Part shown: in pieces, positions 1 through 6,207 of the stretch
Layout of the letters: each line of letters starts with the position of its first letter
Numbering within the stretch: the first letter of the stretch is position 1
The notes under the pieces: generated by a model
Told to the model about the DNA's origin: nothing
Seen by the model: only the letters and a program-made list of their open reading frames with translations
The model's database searches: none
Source of the DNA: Sandaracinaceae bacterium
Lineage (GTDB): Bacteria; Myxococcota_A; Polyangia; Polyangiales; Sandaracinaceae
Assembly: GCA_025056955.1 (NCBI GenBank)
Contig: JANWYL010000150.1
Span: forward strand, 1-7,604
Length of the DNA stretch: 7,604 nt
Direction of reading: 5' to 3'
Made by a program: the position numbers and the translations under genes

Positions 1-479
1 AAGTGCGCTTCTTCGAGCACTTCTCCGTCAAGGGTGATCTGCTGCTTTTCTTGTAGTTGAACCACAATTCGAAGGTGTGGAATGCGCGCAAGGAGCTGTT
101 CAACTGCCTCACGGGCTTGGGTGCCGTACTTTGTGCGAAGCTCGCTGCCCGCTTCCTGCAAAAAGTGGTGATAACTATCTACCGCTTCGACGAGGAGTCC
201 GGACTCGGCCTGAGCAGTGGCCAAGTTCAAAAGCACTTCGATCCTGCGGGTGAGGGCATAAACCCGTTCGAAATATTCTCGTGCGCTTGCCCAGTTTCCT
301 TTGCGGCTTTCTTCAACGCCTTGTTCGAAAAGTTGGCGGGCAAGAAGTCGATCTTGAGGAGAGAGCCTTGGGGTGGTGGGGGAGCTCCTTTCTTGGGCAT
401 GAGCCCTAAAAGCTTCGCCCACCAGTCCGACCATCAAAAAAAAGCTCCAAGAAAGAAGGGATGCTTTAGAAGTCCACAT
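1..479 (-). CDS. Secreted TPR protein with PEGA-like segment (N-terminal part, runs off left edge)
   Basis: The reading frame stays open from an ATG at 479 to the window edge (159 complete codons), so the C-terminus is missing. Residues 1-28 look like a Sec signal peptide: a short polar start with one Lys, a hydrophobic core (roughly SLLSWSFFLMVGLVG) and a cleavage site AHA|QE. Residues ~45-112 form two TPR-like helical hairpins (for example GNWASAREYFERVYAL, then LLNLATAQAESGLLVEAVDSY). Residues ~133-155 (IPHLRIVVQ...ITLDGE) resemble the start of a PEGA-type beta domain, a common follow-on to TPRs in exported myxobacterial proteins. The start lies inside the kinase gene end (14-bp overlap), which suggests translational coupling. 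A second ATG at 434 would shorten the signal peptide badly. The likely role is periplasmic or envelope protein-protein contact, perhaps with the kinase; this is inference. The frame was read directly from the sequence. Confidence 0.82.
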   Translation of the reverse strand, partial: MWTSKASLLSWSFFLMVGLVGEAFRAHAQERSSPTTPRLSPQDRLLARQLFEQGVEESRKGNWASAREYFERVYALTRRIEVLLNLATAQAESGLLVEAVDSYHHFLQEAGSELRTKYGTQAREAVEQLLARIPHLRIVVQLQEKQQITLDGEVLEEAH

Positions 480-1923
480 GTTCGATCAAAAGTTCCTTGG
501 CTTTGGGAGTGCGCCGCTTTGCTGGAGCTTTCATCGAGCTTTCTGTCAGGGAAGAGGGAGTTGGTGGCACGGAAGGTAAAGGCGGGGTAGGCTCTACACT
601 GGCTTTTGGTTGAGGAGGTGCTTCTGATTCGGGGACAAGAAGAGTGGGTGAAGGAGCAGGAGAAGAGGGATTTGGTGCGAGAGGTTGGGTTGGGGGCATT
701 GGTAGTGATTGTGCGCGCCTCGAAAGCCATACAACCAACCCGACTGCACCTAGGGTGAACACACCGAGAATAAAAGCCACTGTCAAGACTTGCCCCATGG
801 AGATGGGCTTGTGCACTTTCGAGTGGATTGATTGAGGAATTGGTTGGGAAGCGGTGTGCAGATTGGTAGAAGGACTCGATATTTCTTGTGAGCAGGGCTT
901 TTCGAGTAGAAGGTGTATGCCAGAGCGCTGAATCGGTTGAACCCCAGAAATCTCGAAGGGCAATTCAGTTTTGGCCTTGACAATTTCGTCGGCCATCAAA
1001 TCGGCAAGAACACCGGCAATGTCTTCTGCTTCGACGGGTTCAAGCGATTTTGTTGCTTGCGCAAGGGTCCGACGCATTTCAAGGGCTGTGGCGTATCTCT
1101 CTTCTGGCCTGACTGCGAGTGCACGAAGGACGGCTTCATCCAGTTCCCGGTGCACCCAAGGCGCATAATGGCTTGGAGGAGGAATTTGCGGGTGGCGCAC
1201 GCGCTCTAGAAGCTCTTCTTCGTTGCGACCCCTAAATAGCCGTTGGCCAGTGAGGCATTCCCAGAGCACAATTCCTAGGGCGTAGATGTCCGTTCTTCGA
1301 TCCACCTCGAGCCCCCATGCTTGCTCCGGGGCCATGTAACGAAGCTTGCCCTTGATGGCGAACGCAGTGGTCTCATGCAGGCGCCCCCGGGCCTTAGCAA
1401 CCCCAAAATCGATGAGTTTGACGTGGCCGCTATAGCTCAAAAGAATGTTCTGGGGCGTGACATCCCGATGGACGAGGCCAAGGGGAGTGCCGTCATCGCC
1501 ACGCAGCTCGTGTGCTGCGTGTAGCCCTTCTGCGACCCGCATTGCAATGTGCACTGCGAGTTCTGGCGACATGCATTTTCCTTCCTCTCGGATCCGCTTC
1601 CAGAAAGAGGAGAGGGGGCAGCCGTGGATGTACTCCATCACGATGTAGGGAAGACCGTTTTCCAGGCCAACTGCTTCAATGTGAACCACGTTTGGGTGTT
1701 GAATCCGCGCCGAGAGCCTGGCTTCATCCCAGAACATTTCAACAAAGCTTTGATCGGACGCGAGATGAGGGTGCACCACCTTGATCGCCACGTATCGCTC
1801 GAATCCGCCGGGGCCCCGCTTTCGAGCAAGATAGAGTGCGGCCATTCCTCCCGATCGAATGTGCTTGATGACTTCAAAGCCTCCAATGTGCTTACCTAAC
1901 TCAAGGGAATGCTCTCCTTGCAT
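466..1923 (-). CDS. Membrane-anchored Ser/Thr protein kinase (Hanks type)
   Basis: This 485-residue kinase should phosphorylate Ser/Thr on proteins at the inner membrane. The kinase domain covers ~16-290: glycine loop SGGMAALYLA (24-33), ATP-anchoring Lys48 in VAIK, Glu67 of helix C, catalytic loop HRDVTPQN (152-159, Asp154 and Asn159), DFG (172-174), candidate activation-loop Thr185/Thr186, and APE (198-200). The HRDVTPQN form is typical of myxobacterial kinases. The glycine loop is degenerate: Arg23 and Ala28 stand where outer glycines usually are, but all catalytic residues remain, so it is probably active. A linker leads to one transmembrane helix (~378-400), then a Pro/Ser-rich tail (~408-463) and a basic end, with no PASTA domain. 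The ATG at 1923 is the only start codon after an in-frame stop 42 bases upstream. The Shine-Dalgarno sequence is weak. It lies 122 bp after the lipoprotein gene and overlaps the TPR gene downstream. Substrate unknown. Confidence 0.95.
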   Translation of the reverse strand: MQGEHSLELGKHIGGFEVIKHIRSGGMAALYLARKRGPGGFERYVAIKVVHPHLASDQSFVEMFWDEARLSARIQHPNVVHIEAVGLENGLPYIVMEYIHGCPLSSFWKRIREEGKCMSPELAVHIAMRVAEGLHAAHELRGDDGTPLGLVHRDVTPQNILLSYSGHVKLIDFGVAKARGRLHETTAFAIKGKLRYMAPEQAWGLEVDRRTDIYALGIVLWECLTGQRLFRGRNEEELLERVRHPQIPPPSHYAPWVHRELDEAVLRALAVRPEERYATALEMRRTLAQATKSLEPVEAEDIAGVLADLMADEIVKAKTELPFEISGVQPIQRSGIHLLLEKPCSQEISSPSTNLHTASQPIPQSIHSKVHKPISMGQVLTVAFILGVFTLGAVGLVVWLSRRAQSLPMPPTQPLAPNPSSPAPSPTLLVPESEAPPQPKASVEPTPPLPSVPPTPSSLTESSMKAPAKRRTPKAKELLIEHVDF

Positions 1924-2045
1924 CTCGTGCTCGTCGCTTTGGCATCAGGGTACATCGAATCGATCGGCTTTCCAAACAGGGGATGGGGTAGGTGATGACA
2001 TAATTGGTTGGCACTTCAAAATAGCGGAGAGAAAATCACTCGCCG

Positions 2046-3149
2046 TTAACCTCCACCACCGCATTCACAACCGTTGTCGTCTTGGTTATCACAATTGTAG
2101 TAACCAGAGCTGCACGTAATCGTGCACCTGCCACCAGAACATAACGGTGAAGCATTGGCCCTCGTTAGGCATGCCAGCCCACATTCGCCGCAGTTGTTTG
2201 GGTCGTTGTTGAGATTGATTTCACACCCGTCGGAATGGTTGTTGTTGCAATCTGCGAATCCAGGGAGACATGAGATGGTGCACATTCCTGCAACGCATAT
2301 GGGGGTTGCGTTTTGTTGTGCATGGCACGTGCGCATGCAGCCACCGCAGTGGCTTGGGTTAGTTCTGATGTCGGCTTCACACCCATCTGAGATATTGTTG
2401 TTGCAATCGGCGAATCCTGGGTTGCAGCTGTATTCACACCTCCCGTTTGCACAGCGGGCTGATGCGTTCGGGTATTCAGGACACGCTCGGTTGCACCCAC
2501 CACAATGGAGGATTGATGAGGTGATATTGGTCTCGCACGCGTTTCCATAGTTGTGGTCGCAATCGGCCCATCCGTTAGGGCATTGGATTGTCCATCTCGC
2601 ATCCTCTATCCCAGCATCACCGTGTTGTACTTCCTTCCTCCAAGGTGGGAGCAAGTGAGGCGGCACGTAGGCAGGAACACACCAACCTTCTTTACAGCTT
2701 TCTTCTCGACCGCATTCTTTGGAAATACAACTTTCACTTAGGTGAAGGACGACGAGGCGGCTCTCATGCATCACGAAACCAGTGCGCACCCTGGCTGTGC
2801 TTGCACCGGTTGGGCCATTTCCTATGGCCGTGATCCGCACAGGCTCCAAGGGGCCACTGATCCACCTAATCCCTGCAGATGGGATAACATCTCCCACCCT
2901 CCACCTCACCATTGTTCGGTGCACTTCTCCTCTTGGAGTAACGATCTCGAGGCTTACTGACTCTGCGGATGGATTGGGGTGCACCACAATGACGAGCTGG
3001 GTGAGGGGAGGTGAGGGAGTGCAGCCAAGGCAAAAGGCCAGTACCCATGCGGTCCAATTTCTAAGGCCACATCCTGCCTTTGGCTTTCTCAGAATCCGCT
3101 CCAGGCCATGGGGCACCTCAAGGGGCCAAAGATGCGGCGAGGTACACAT
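2046..3149 (-). CDS. Cys-rich repeat lipoprotein
   Basis: Numbered from the ATG at 3149, an n-region with Arg/Lys is followed by a hydrophobic stretch (WTAWVLAFCLGC) whose last Cys (43) fits a lipobox, so the mature protein is probably lipid-anchored. Residues ~48-140 are a beta-rich domain ending in a four-Cys motif (C-x4-C-x5-C-x4-C), a layout found in many myxobacterial lipoproteins. Residues ~190-367 hold three full repeats and one partial repeat of ~51-53 residues, each starting C-x2-G-[WFY]-x-[DN]-C-[DN] and continuing [DN]-[GA]-C-E ... C-G-x-C-x3-C ... C-x2-G-x-C. The Asp/Asn-rich loop (DCNNNxSDGCE) could bind calcium, and the many Cys suggest disulfides; both are inference. The start is uncertain: a TTG at 3155 and a GTG at 3116 are in frame, none has a good Shine-Dalgarno sequence, and the GTG gives the most usual lipoprotein signal length (~31). 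Function unknown; a surface or adhesive role is possible. Confidence 0.85.
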   Translation of the reverse strand: MCTSPHLWPLEVPHGLERILRKPKAGCGLRNWTAWVLAFCLGCTPSPPLTQLVIVVHPNPSAESVSLEIVTPRGEVHRTMVRWRVGDVIPSAGIRWISGPLEPVRITAIGNGPTGASTARVRTGFVMHESRLVVLHLSESCISKECGREESCKEGWCVPAYVPPHLLPPWRKEVQHGDAGIEDARWTIQCPNGWADCDHNYGNACETNITSSILHCGGCNRACPEYPNASARCANGRCEYSCNPGFADCNNNISDGCEADIRTNPSHCGGCMRTCHAQQNATPICVAGMCTISCLPGFADCNNNHSDGCEINLNNDPNNCGECGLACLTRANASPLCSGGRCTITCSSGYYNCDNQDDNGCECGGGG

Positions 3150-3188
3150 ACGCAAAAGGTCGGGTGGCAGTCATTTTGCCATGCGCCA

Positions 3189-3219
3189 GTTTGAAATGCA
3201 GGAGTGCAGTGATTCAAAC
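3189..3219. promoter_or_regulatory. Inverted repeat in the divergent lipoprotein / AAA+ intergenic region
   Basis: GTTTGAA (3189-3195) and TTCAAAC (3213-3219) are perfect inverted 7-mers separated by 17 bases. Inside the spacer TGCA occurs twice. The site lies between the two divergent gene starts (3149 and 3261), where an operator acting on one or both genes would be expected. No convincing -35/-10 pair was seen here, so the role is inferred from position and symmetry only. Confidence 0.35.
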
Positions 3220-3260
3220 GACACTTCCCCCCAATCCTTTTTCTTGTCACCCTTAGGGCA

Positions 3261-4199
3261 ATGTACAAGGGATCAAGCGATTGGGAATTGTTGTCTGAAA
3301 GCAACCAAGAAATGAGTGCTCTAGAGATGCTGCTTGCTCCCGATTGCGACGATCGGCGCCTTCAACCCGAATTACCTCTTTCTCGTATTGCCGAGCGCAC
3401 GGGAAGAGACCTCGCCTTGCTTGAGCGCTTTGTGGGAGCGATAGAACGCAAAGGGCAGGCTGTGATCTATGGCCCACCGGGGGTTGGGAAGAGCCACCTG
3501 GCTTGGGAGTTGGCTCGACACCTTGTGGGCGGAGGTGACGGCTTCATCCGTCGCTTCGTGCTTCATTTTGCCGTGACATATGAAGACTTTATTCAAGGGC
3601 ATCGCCCTGTCGTGCGAAAGGATGGAAGCACTTGGTATCCACTCGTGCGAGGGCGTTTTTTGCAGTTTGCTGAAGACGCCCTGCGACGGAGTGGTCGATG
3701 CGTGCTCATCCTTGAGGAGATGCACCGGGCCGACGTGGGCCGCATTCTTGGCGAGATCGTTCATCTTCTTGAGCACCGCGGGGAACCGCTCCCCCTTGCT
3801 GCTGGTGATCTTTCAGTGGTCGTGGCCAAAAACATCCGCATCATTGGCACGATGAGTTCTTCTGATCTCATGGCGGGTGCAAACGACCTTGTCCTTCGAA
3901 GGCGCTTTGCATTTCTGCGCCTCGATCCCGATCCGAATGTGCTTCGCGCTTTTCACCGATCAACAGGATTCCCAGTAGAGGGTTTGATTGCTGTGCTCGA
4001 GCGGATTTCTCAAGCGGTTCGCGATCCCAACCGAATGCTTGGGATTTCTTACTTTCTTCGCAGCGATCTCGCAGAAGTGATCGAAGACGTTTGGCGTTTC
4101 GAAGTCGAGCCGATGCTTGAAGCGATCTTTTCAACCTCTCCAGAGGAATGGTCTCGATTCCGATGGGAAGCCGTACGCCATCGCATCATGAACGCTTAA
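3261..4199 (+). CDS. McrB-type AAA+ ATPase, orphan (no McrC neighbour)
   Basis: This 312-residue protein is almost only an AAA+ motor of the McrB (AAA_5) group. Visible motifs are Walker A GPPGVGKS (71-78), the McrB-typical block TYEDFIQGHRP (106-116), Walker B CVLILEE followed by MHRAD (147-157, where McrB proteins usually show DEINRA), a GELLYLLE-like block GEIVHLLEHRGE (164-175), a sensor region GTMSSSD (196-202), arginine-finger segment LRRRFAF (212-218), and C-terminal ISYFL and EPMLEAIF resembling McrB HSYF and PLLEEYF. In classical McrBC, McrB forms a hexameric GTPase that recognises methylated DNA through an N-terminal domain and drives the McrC nuclease. Here only ~65 residues precede the motor and no mcrC follows, so restriction activity cannot be assumed. 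The first ATG is used; an ATG at 3312 (residue 18) is an alternative, and neither has a strong ribosome site. It runs divergently from the lipoprotein and overlaps the S1 gene by 14 bp tail to tail. Confidence 0.88.
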   Translation: MYKGSSDWELLSESNQEMSALEMLLAPDCDDRRLQPELPLSRIAERTGRDLALLERFVGAIERKGQAVIYGPPGVGKSHLAWELARHLVGGGDGFIRRFVLHFAVTYEDFIQGHRPVVRKDGSTWYPLVRGRFLQFAEDALRRSGRCVLILEEMHRADVGRILGEIVHLLEHRGEPLPLAAGDLSVVVAKNIRIIGTMSSSDLMAGANDLVLRRRFAFLRLDPDPNVLRAFHRSTGFPVEGLIAVLERISQAVRDPNRMLGISYFLRSDLAEVIEDVWRFEVEPMLEAIFSTSPEEWSRFRWEAVRHRIMNA

Positions 4200-5622
4200 T
4201 TTCGGGCAACTTCGTCTTTAAGAGATCGCCAAGGGTGCCAAGGGGGGCTTTTCCACCTCTAGAGGCTCGATAAGCGTCGAATTCAGCCCGTTCCATCTCC
4301 TCTTGTGCTGCCCGGATCGAAAGCTTGGCTTTGCCCCCAGAGACTTCGATGACTTTGGCTTTAACGAGGGTGCCGATTGGAAATTCCTTGCGCAGGTCTG
4401 CCCCAGGCCTTTTGCCAGTTTCACTGCTTGGGATAAAAGCCCGTCCACTCCGCCCTGGAACGCCTTTGCGCTGTACCACAAGTCCTTGCGGCTCGATGTG
4501 CTCGACACTCGCCTCGACAATTTCTCCTACAACGAATTCTCTATCAGCTTCGATGTCTCCTGCCTTGGCATCTTCAGAAGGCAAGGCCAGCTCCAATCGA
4601 CGCCGTGCCATGTCGATCGAGCGCACCCTCACGAGCATGTTCTGGCCAATCGAAAGCACTTCATCGGGTCGTACCTTTCGAAAGCTTAGCTCTGAAAGGG
4701 GCAGAAAGCCTTCAATGCCAAACTCGAGGCGCACAAAGGCTCCAGAGTTGGTGAAACGGCTCACTTGTCCTGCGAGCACTTTGCCAACTTGAGCGACCTT
4801 TTCGGCCGCCTCCCATGGATCACTTTGGACTGATCGAATTGACAAACGAATCTCATGACGGTCTCGTGCATTCGCATCGTTCCGAAGGACCACTTCTTTG
4901 ACTTCGGCTTCCACCACATCGCCCACTTGATAAGCGTCTTTGGGCTGCACACGCATGTGAGCAAGCTCACGAGCTGGCACAAACGCTTCAATCCCCCCAA
5001 TATCAACGAACAAACCATTTTGGCGCACTGCACTGACAACTCCTCGCACGATTCGCCCCGGCGCAAGTTCCGCTAGCTTGCGCTTGCGCTCCTCTTCGAC
5101 CTGCTGCTCAAGGTAGGCGCGTCTGGAGAGAACAACGTGGCGCCCCTCGATTTTTGTCACGAAAAAAGAAAGTGATTTTCCAAGGAAGTGATCGGCGCTT
5201 TCCACTCGGTTGATGTCAAGCTGGGAGAAGGGGCAAAAGGCCTTCACTTGCCCCACCAGGACCTCGACACCTCCCTTATTGGTGCCAACCACTTTGCCTT
5301 CGACAAGCATCTGATGTTCAAAAGCCTGTTGGATTGTGCTCAGAGAAGCGTCTTCTGAGGCCACCCTGCAGCGCAGGCGAATCATGCCCTCATCAATGCC
5401 GGTGACGATGCCTCTGATTCGCTTTCCAACTTCGATCTTCGCTCCCTCATGTAATTCACTGCGCTCCAAGTAGCCCTGCTCCTTGTAACCAATGTCCACA
5501 AGGACGTAGGTTTCCGACACGTGCACCACGTTTCCCTCTACTTCTTCTCCGATCCGCAAATGCCTTAGTTCAGCAAAGGGCACTTCGCCGCGCTCGAGGA
5601 GTTCGCTAAAGCGTTCTTTCAT
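4186..5622 (-). CDS. Protein with five S1 RNA-binding domains (ribosomal protein S1-like)
   Basis: This 478-residue protein consists of about five S1 (OB-fold) RNA-binding domains at ~24-88, 105-167, 187-263, 278-347 and 365-438. Typical S1 strands include VDIGYKEQGYL, GLFVDIGGIEAFVP and GAFVRLEFGIEGFLPLSEL. Domains 3 and 4 match the S1 consensus best; the first two resemble the ribosome-binding domains of protein S1. It ends with a charged helix and TLGDLLKTKL, an ending seen in other S1-like proteins of this group. True ribosomal S1 usually has six domains and ~550-570 residues, so this is either a short S1 or a paralogue acting in mRNA binding or translation; rpsA is therefore not assigned. 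The only purine-rich ribosome-site candidate (AAAGG) is 15 bases from the ATG and enters a small hairpin, recalling the weak ribosome sites of rpsA genes. The gene is divergent from dtd and ends inside the AAA+ gene end. Confidence 0.9.
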   Translation of the reverse strand: MKERFSELLERGEVPFAELRHLRIGEEVEGNVVHVSETYVLVDIGYKEQGYLERSELHEGAKIEVGKRIRGIVTGIDEGMIRLRCRVASEDASLSTIQQAFEHQMLVEGKVVGTNKGGVEVLVGQVKAFCPFSQLDINRVESADHFLGKSLSFFVTKIEGRHVVLSRRAYLEQQVEEERKRKLAELAPGRIVRGVVSAVRQNGLFVDIGGIEAFVPARELAHMRVQPKDAYQVGDVVEAEVKEVVLRNDANARDRHEIRLSIRSVQSDPWEAAEKVAQVGKVLAGQVSRFTNSGAFVRLEFGIEGFLPLSELSFRKVRPDEVLSIGQNMLVRVRSIDMARRRLELALPSEDAKAGDIEADREFVVGEIVEASVEHIEPQGLVVQRKGVPGRSGRAFIPSSETGKRPGADLRKEFPIGTLVKAKVIEVSGGKAKLSIRAAQEEMERAEFDAYRASRGGKAPLGTLGDLLKTKLPEIKRS

Positions 5623-5627
5623 GGATT

Positions 5628-5639
5628 GGCTTTTTAGCC
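5628..5639 (-). promoter_or_regulatory. Small hairpin just upstream of the S1-like start codon
   Basis: In the mRNA, GGCU and AGCC form a 4-bp stem around an AAAA loop, five bases before the AUG at 5622. The stem takes up the GG of the only Shine-Dalgarno-like AAAGG. Folding could lower ribosome loading or shorten the distance between that site and the start codon. This is a weak, short hairpin, so its function is inference. Confidence 0.3.
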
Positions 5640-5726
5640 TTTCTGCTCAGGATTTCTACGCTTCTCTTTTGGGGATAGCTGTCGATTCCAGGAGCACTAA
5701 AAAAGCAAACAAGTTGCCACACTGAC

Positions 5727-5736
5727 CAACGTTGGG
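5727..5736. promoter_or_regulatory. Perfect 10-bp palindrome CCAACGTTGG before dtd
   Basis: CCAACGTTGG is fully palindromic and lies 12 bases before the dtd start, in the 126-bp divergent gap with the S1-like gene. It could be an operator for a dimeric regulator or overlap the dtd promoter. A weak -35-like TTGCCA lies at 5715-5720, but no good -10 follows. A palindrome this short can occur by chance. Confidence 0.25.
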
Positions 5737-5748
5737 TAGGCGCAAGGT

Positions 5749-6204
5749 ATGCGGGCTGTTGTGCAGCGCGTCAGTTGTGCCTCTGTAAGCGTTCAGAGCG
5801 AGATCATTGCCGAGATCGGAAAGGGTTTGCTGGCATATGTCGGAGCAATGCGAGGAGATGGGGCAGCGGATGTTGCCTATACTGCCTCCAAGATCTTCGG
5901 CCTTCGCATCTTCGAAGACGAAGATGGCCGCATGGCCCGTTCAGTGGCAGAAGTCGGAGGAGCGATTTTACTTGTGCCTCAATTTACCCTCCTTGGTGAT
6001 GTTCGACGCGGTCGACGGCCTTCTTTTGACGAGGCAGAAGCGCCTGAACGTGCGAGGATCCTTTTTGAGGAGCTCGTCCAAGCAATCCGAAGCGAGGCTG
6101 GTTGCCTTCTTGTACAGACTGGTCGATTCCGAGAGGAAATGACGGTTCGCGCAGCAGTTGATGGCCCTGTCACTATTCTCATTGATAGCAGGAGGACGTT
6201 TTGA
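5749..6204 (+). CDS. dtd: D-aminoacyl-tRNA deacylase (DTD1 family)
   Basis: The enzyme removes D-amino acids (D-Tyr and others) and glycine wrongly attached to tRNA, a cytoplasmic proofreading step in translation. The 151 residues fit the usual ~145-150. Family features seen are the start MRAVVQRVSCASVSV, the GKGLL block, LRIFEDEDGRM, QFTLLGD followed by RRGRRPSF (79-93 region), the TGRF block (124-127), and the Gly-Pro pair in DGPVT (138-142) that forms the chirality-selecting part of the active site. Two hallmark residues differ: the SQxT motif reads PQFT (77-80, Ser to Pro) and NxGPVT reads VDGPVT (Asn to Val at 137). The start has AAGG immediately upstream with short spacing, and the N-terminus matches the family exactly. 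It is followed after 3 bp by the AstA-like gene, so the two are almost certainly co-transcribed. The family call is secure; the substrate range may be altered. Confidence 0.95.
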   Translation: MRAVVQRVSCASVSVQSEIIAEIGKGLLAYVGAMRGDGAADVAYTASKIFGLRIFEDEDGRMARSVAEVGGAILLVPQFTLLGDVRRGRRPSFDEAEAPERARILFEELVQAIRSEAGCLLVQTGRFREEMTVRAAVDGPVTILIDSRRTF

Positions 6205-6207
6205 GCC

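Noticed and set aside
57..590. Plus-strand open frame of 177 codons
   Set aside because: It lies opposite the exported TPR protein and kinase end, which have clear signal peptide, TPR and kinase features on the minus strand. Its own translation shows no recognisable domain.
1924..2045. Possible kinase promoter (TTGGAA, 17 bases, TACCCT on the minus strand) in the lipoprotein-kinase gap
   Set aside because: The -10 matches consensus at only three positions and no terminator separates the genes, so co-transcription is equally likely. Not strong enough to list.
2122..2550. Plus-strand open frame opposite the Cys-rich repeats, with repeated HPPQW-like and LLLQSANPG-like motifs
   Set aside because: Its internal repeats are the mirror of the lipoprotein repeats on the other strand; the lipoprotein frame has conserved Cys spacing and a signal sequence.
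2165..2602. Minus-strand open frame of 145 codons with Thr-rich repeats
   Set aside because: It is a shifted frame inside the lipoprotein repeat region; its repeats follow from the DNA repeats.
2782..3315. Plus-strand open frame of 177 codons running into the AAA+ gene start
   Set aside because: It is opposite the lipoprotein N-terminal half and shows no domain; it spans the divergent intergenic region only by lack of stops.
3372..3776. Minus-strand open frame of 134 codons inside the AAA+ gene
   Set aside because: It is antisense to the Walker A to Walker B region of a well-supported ATPase and has no recognisable features.
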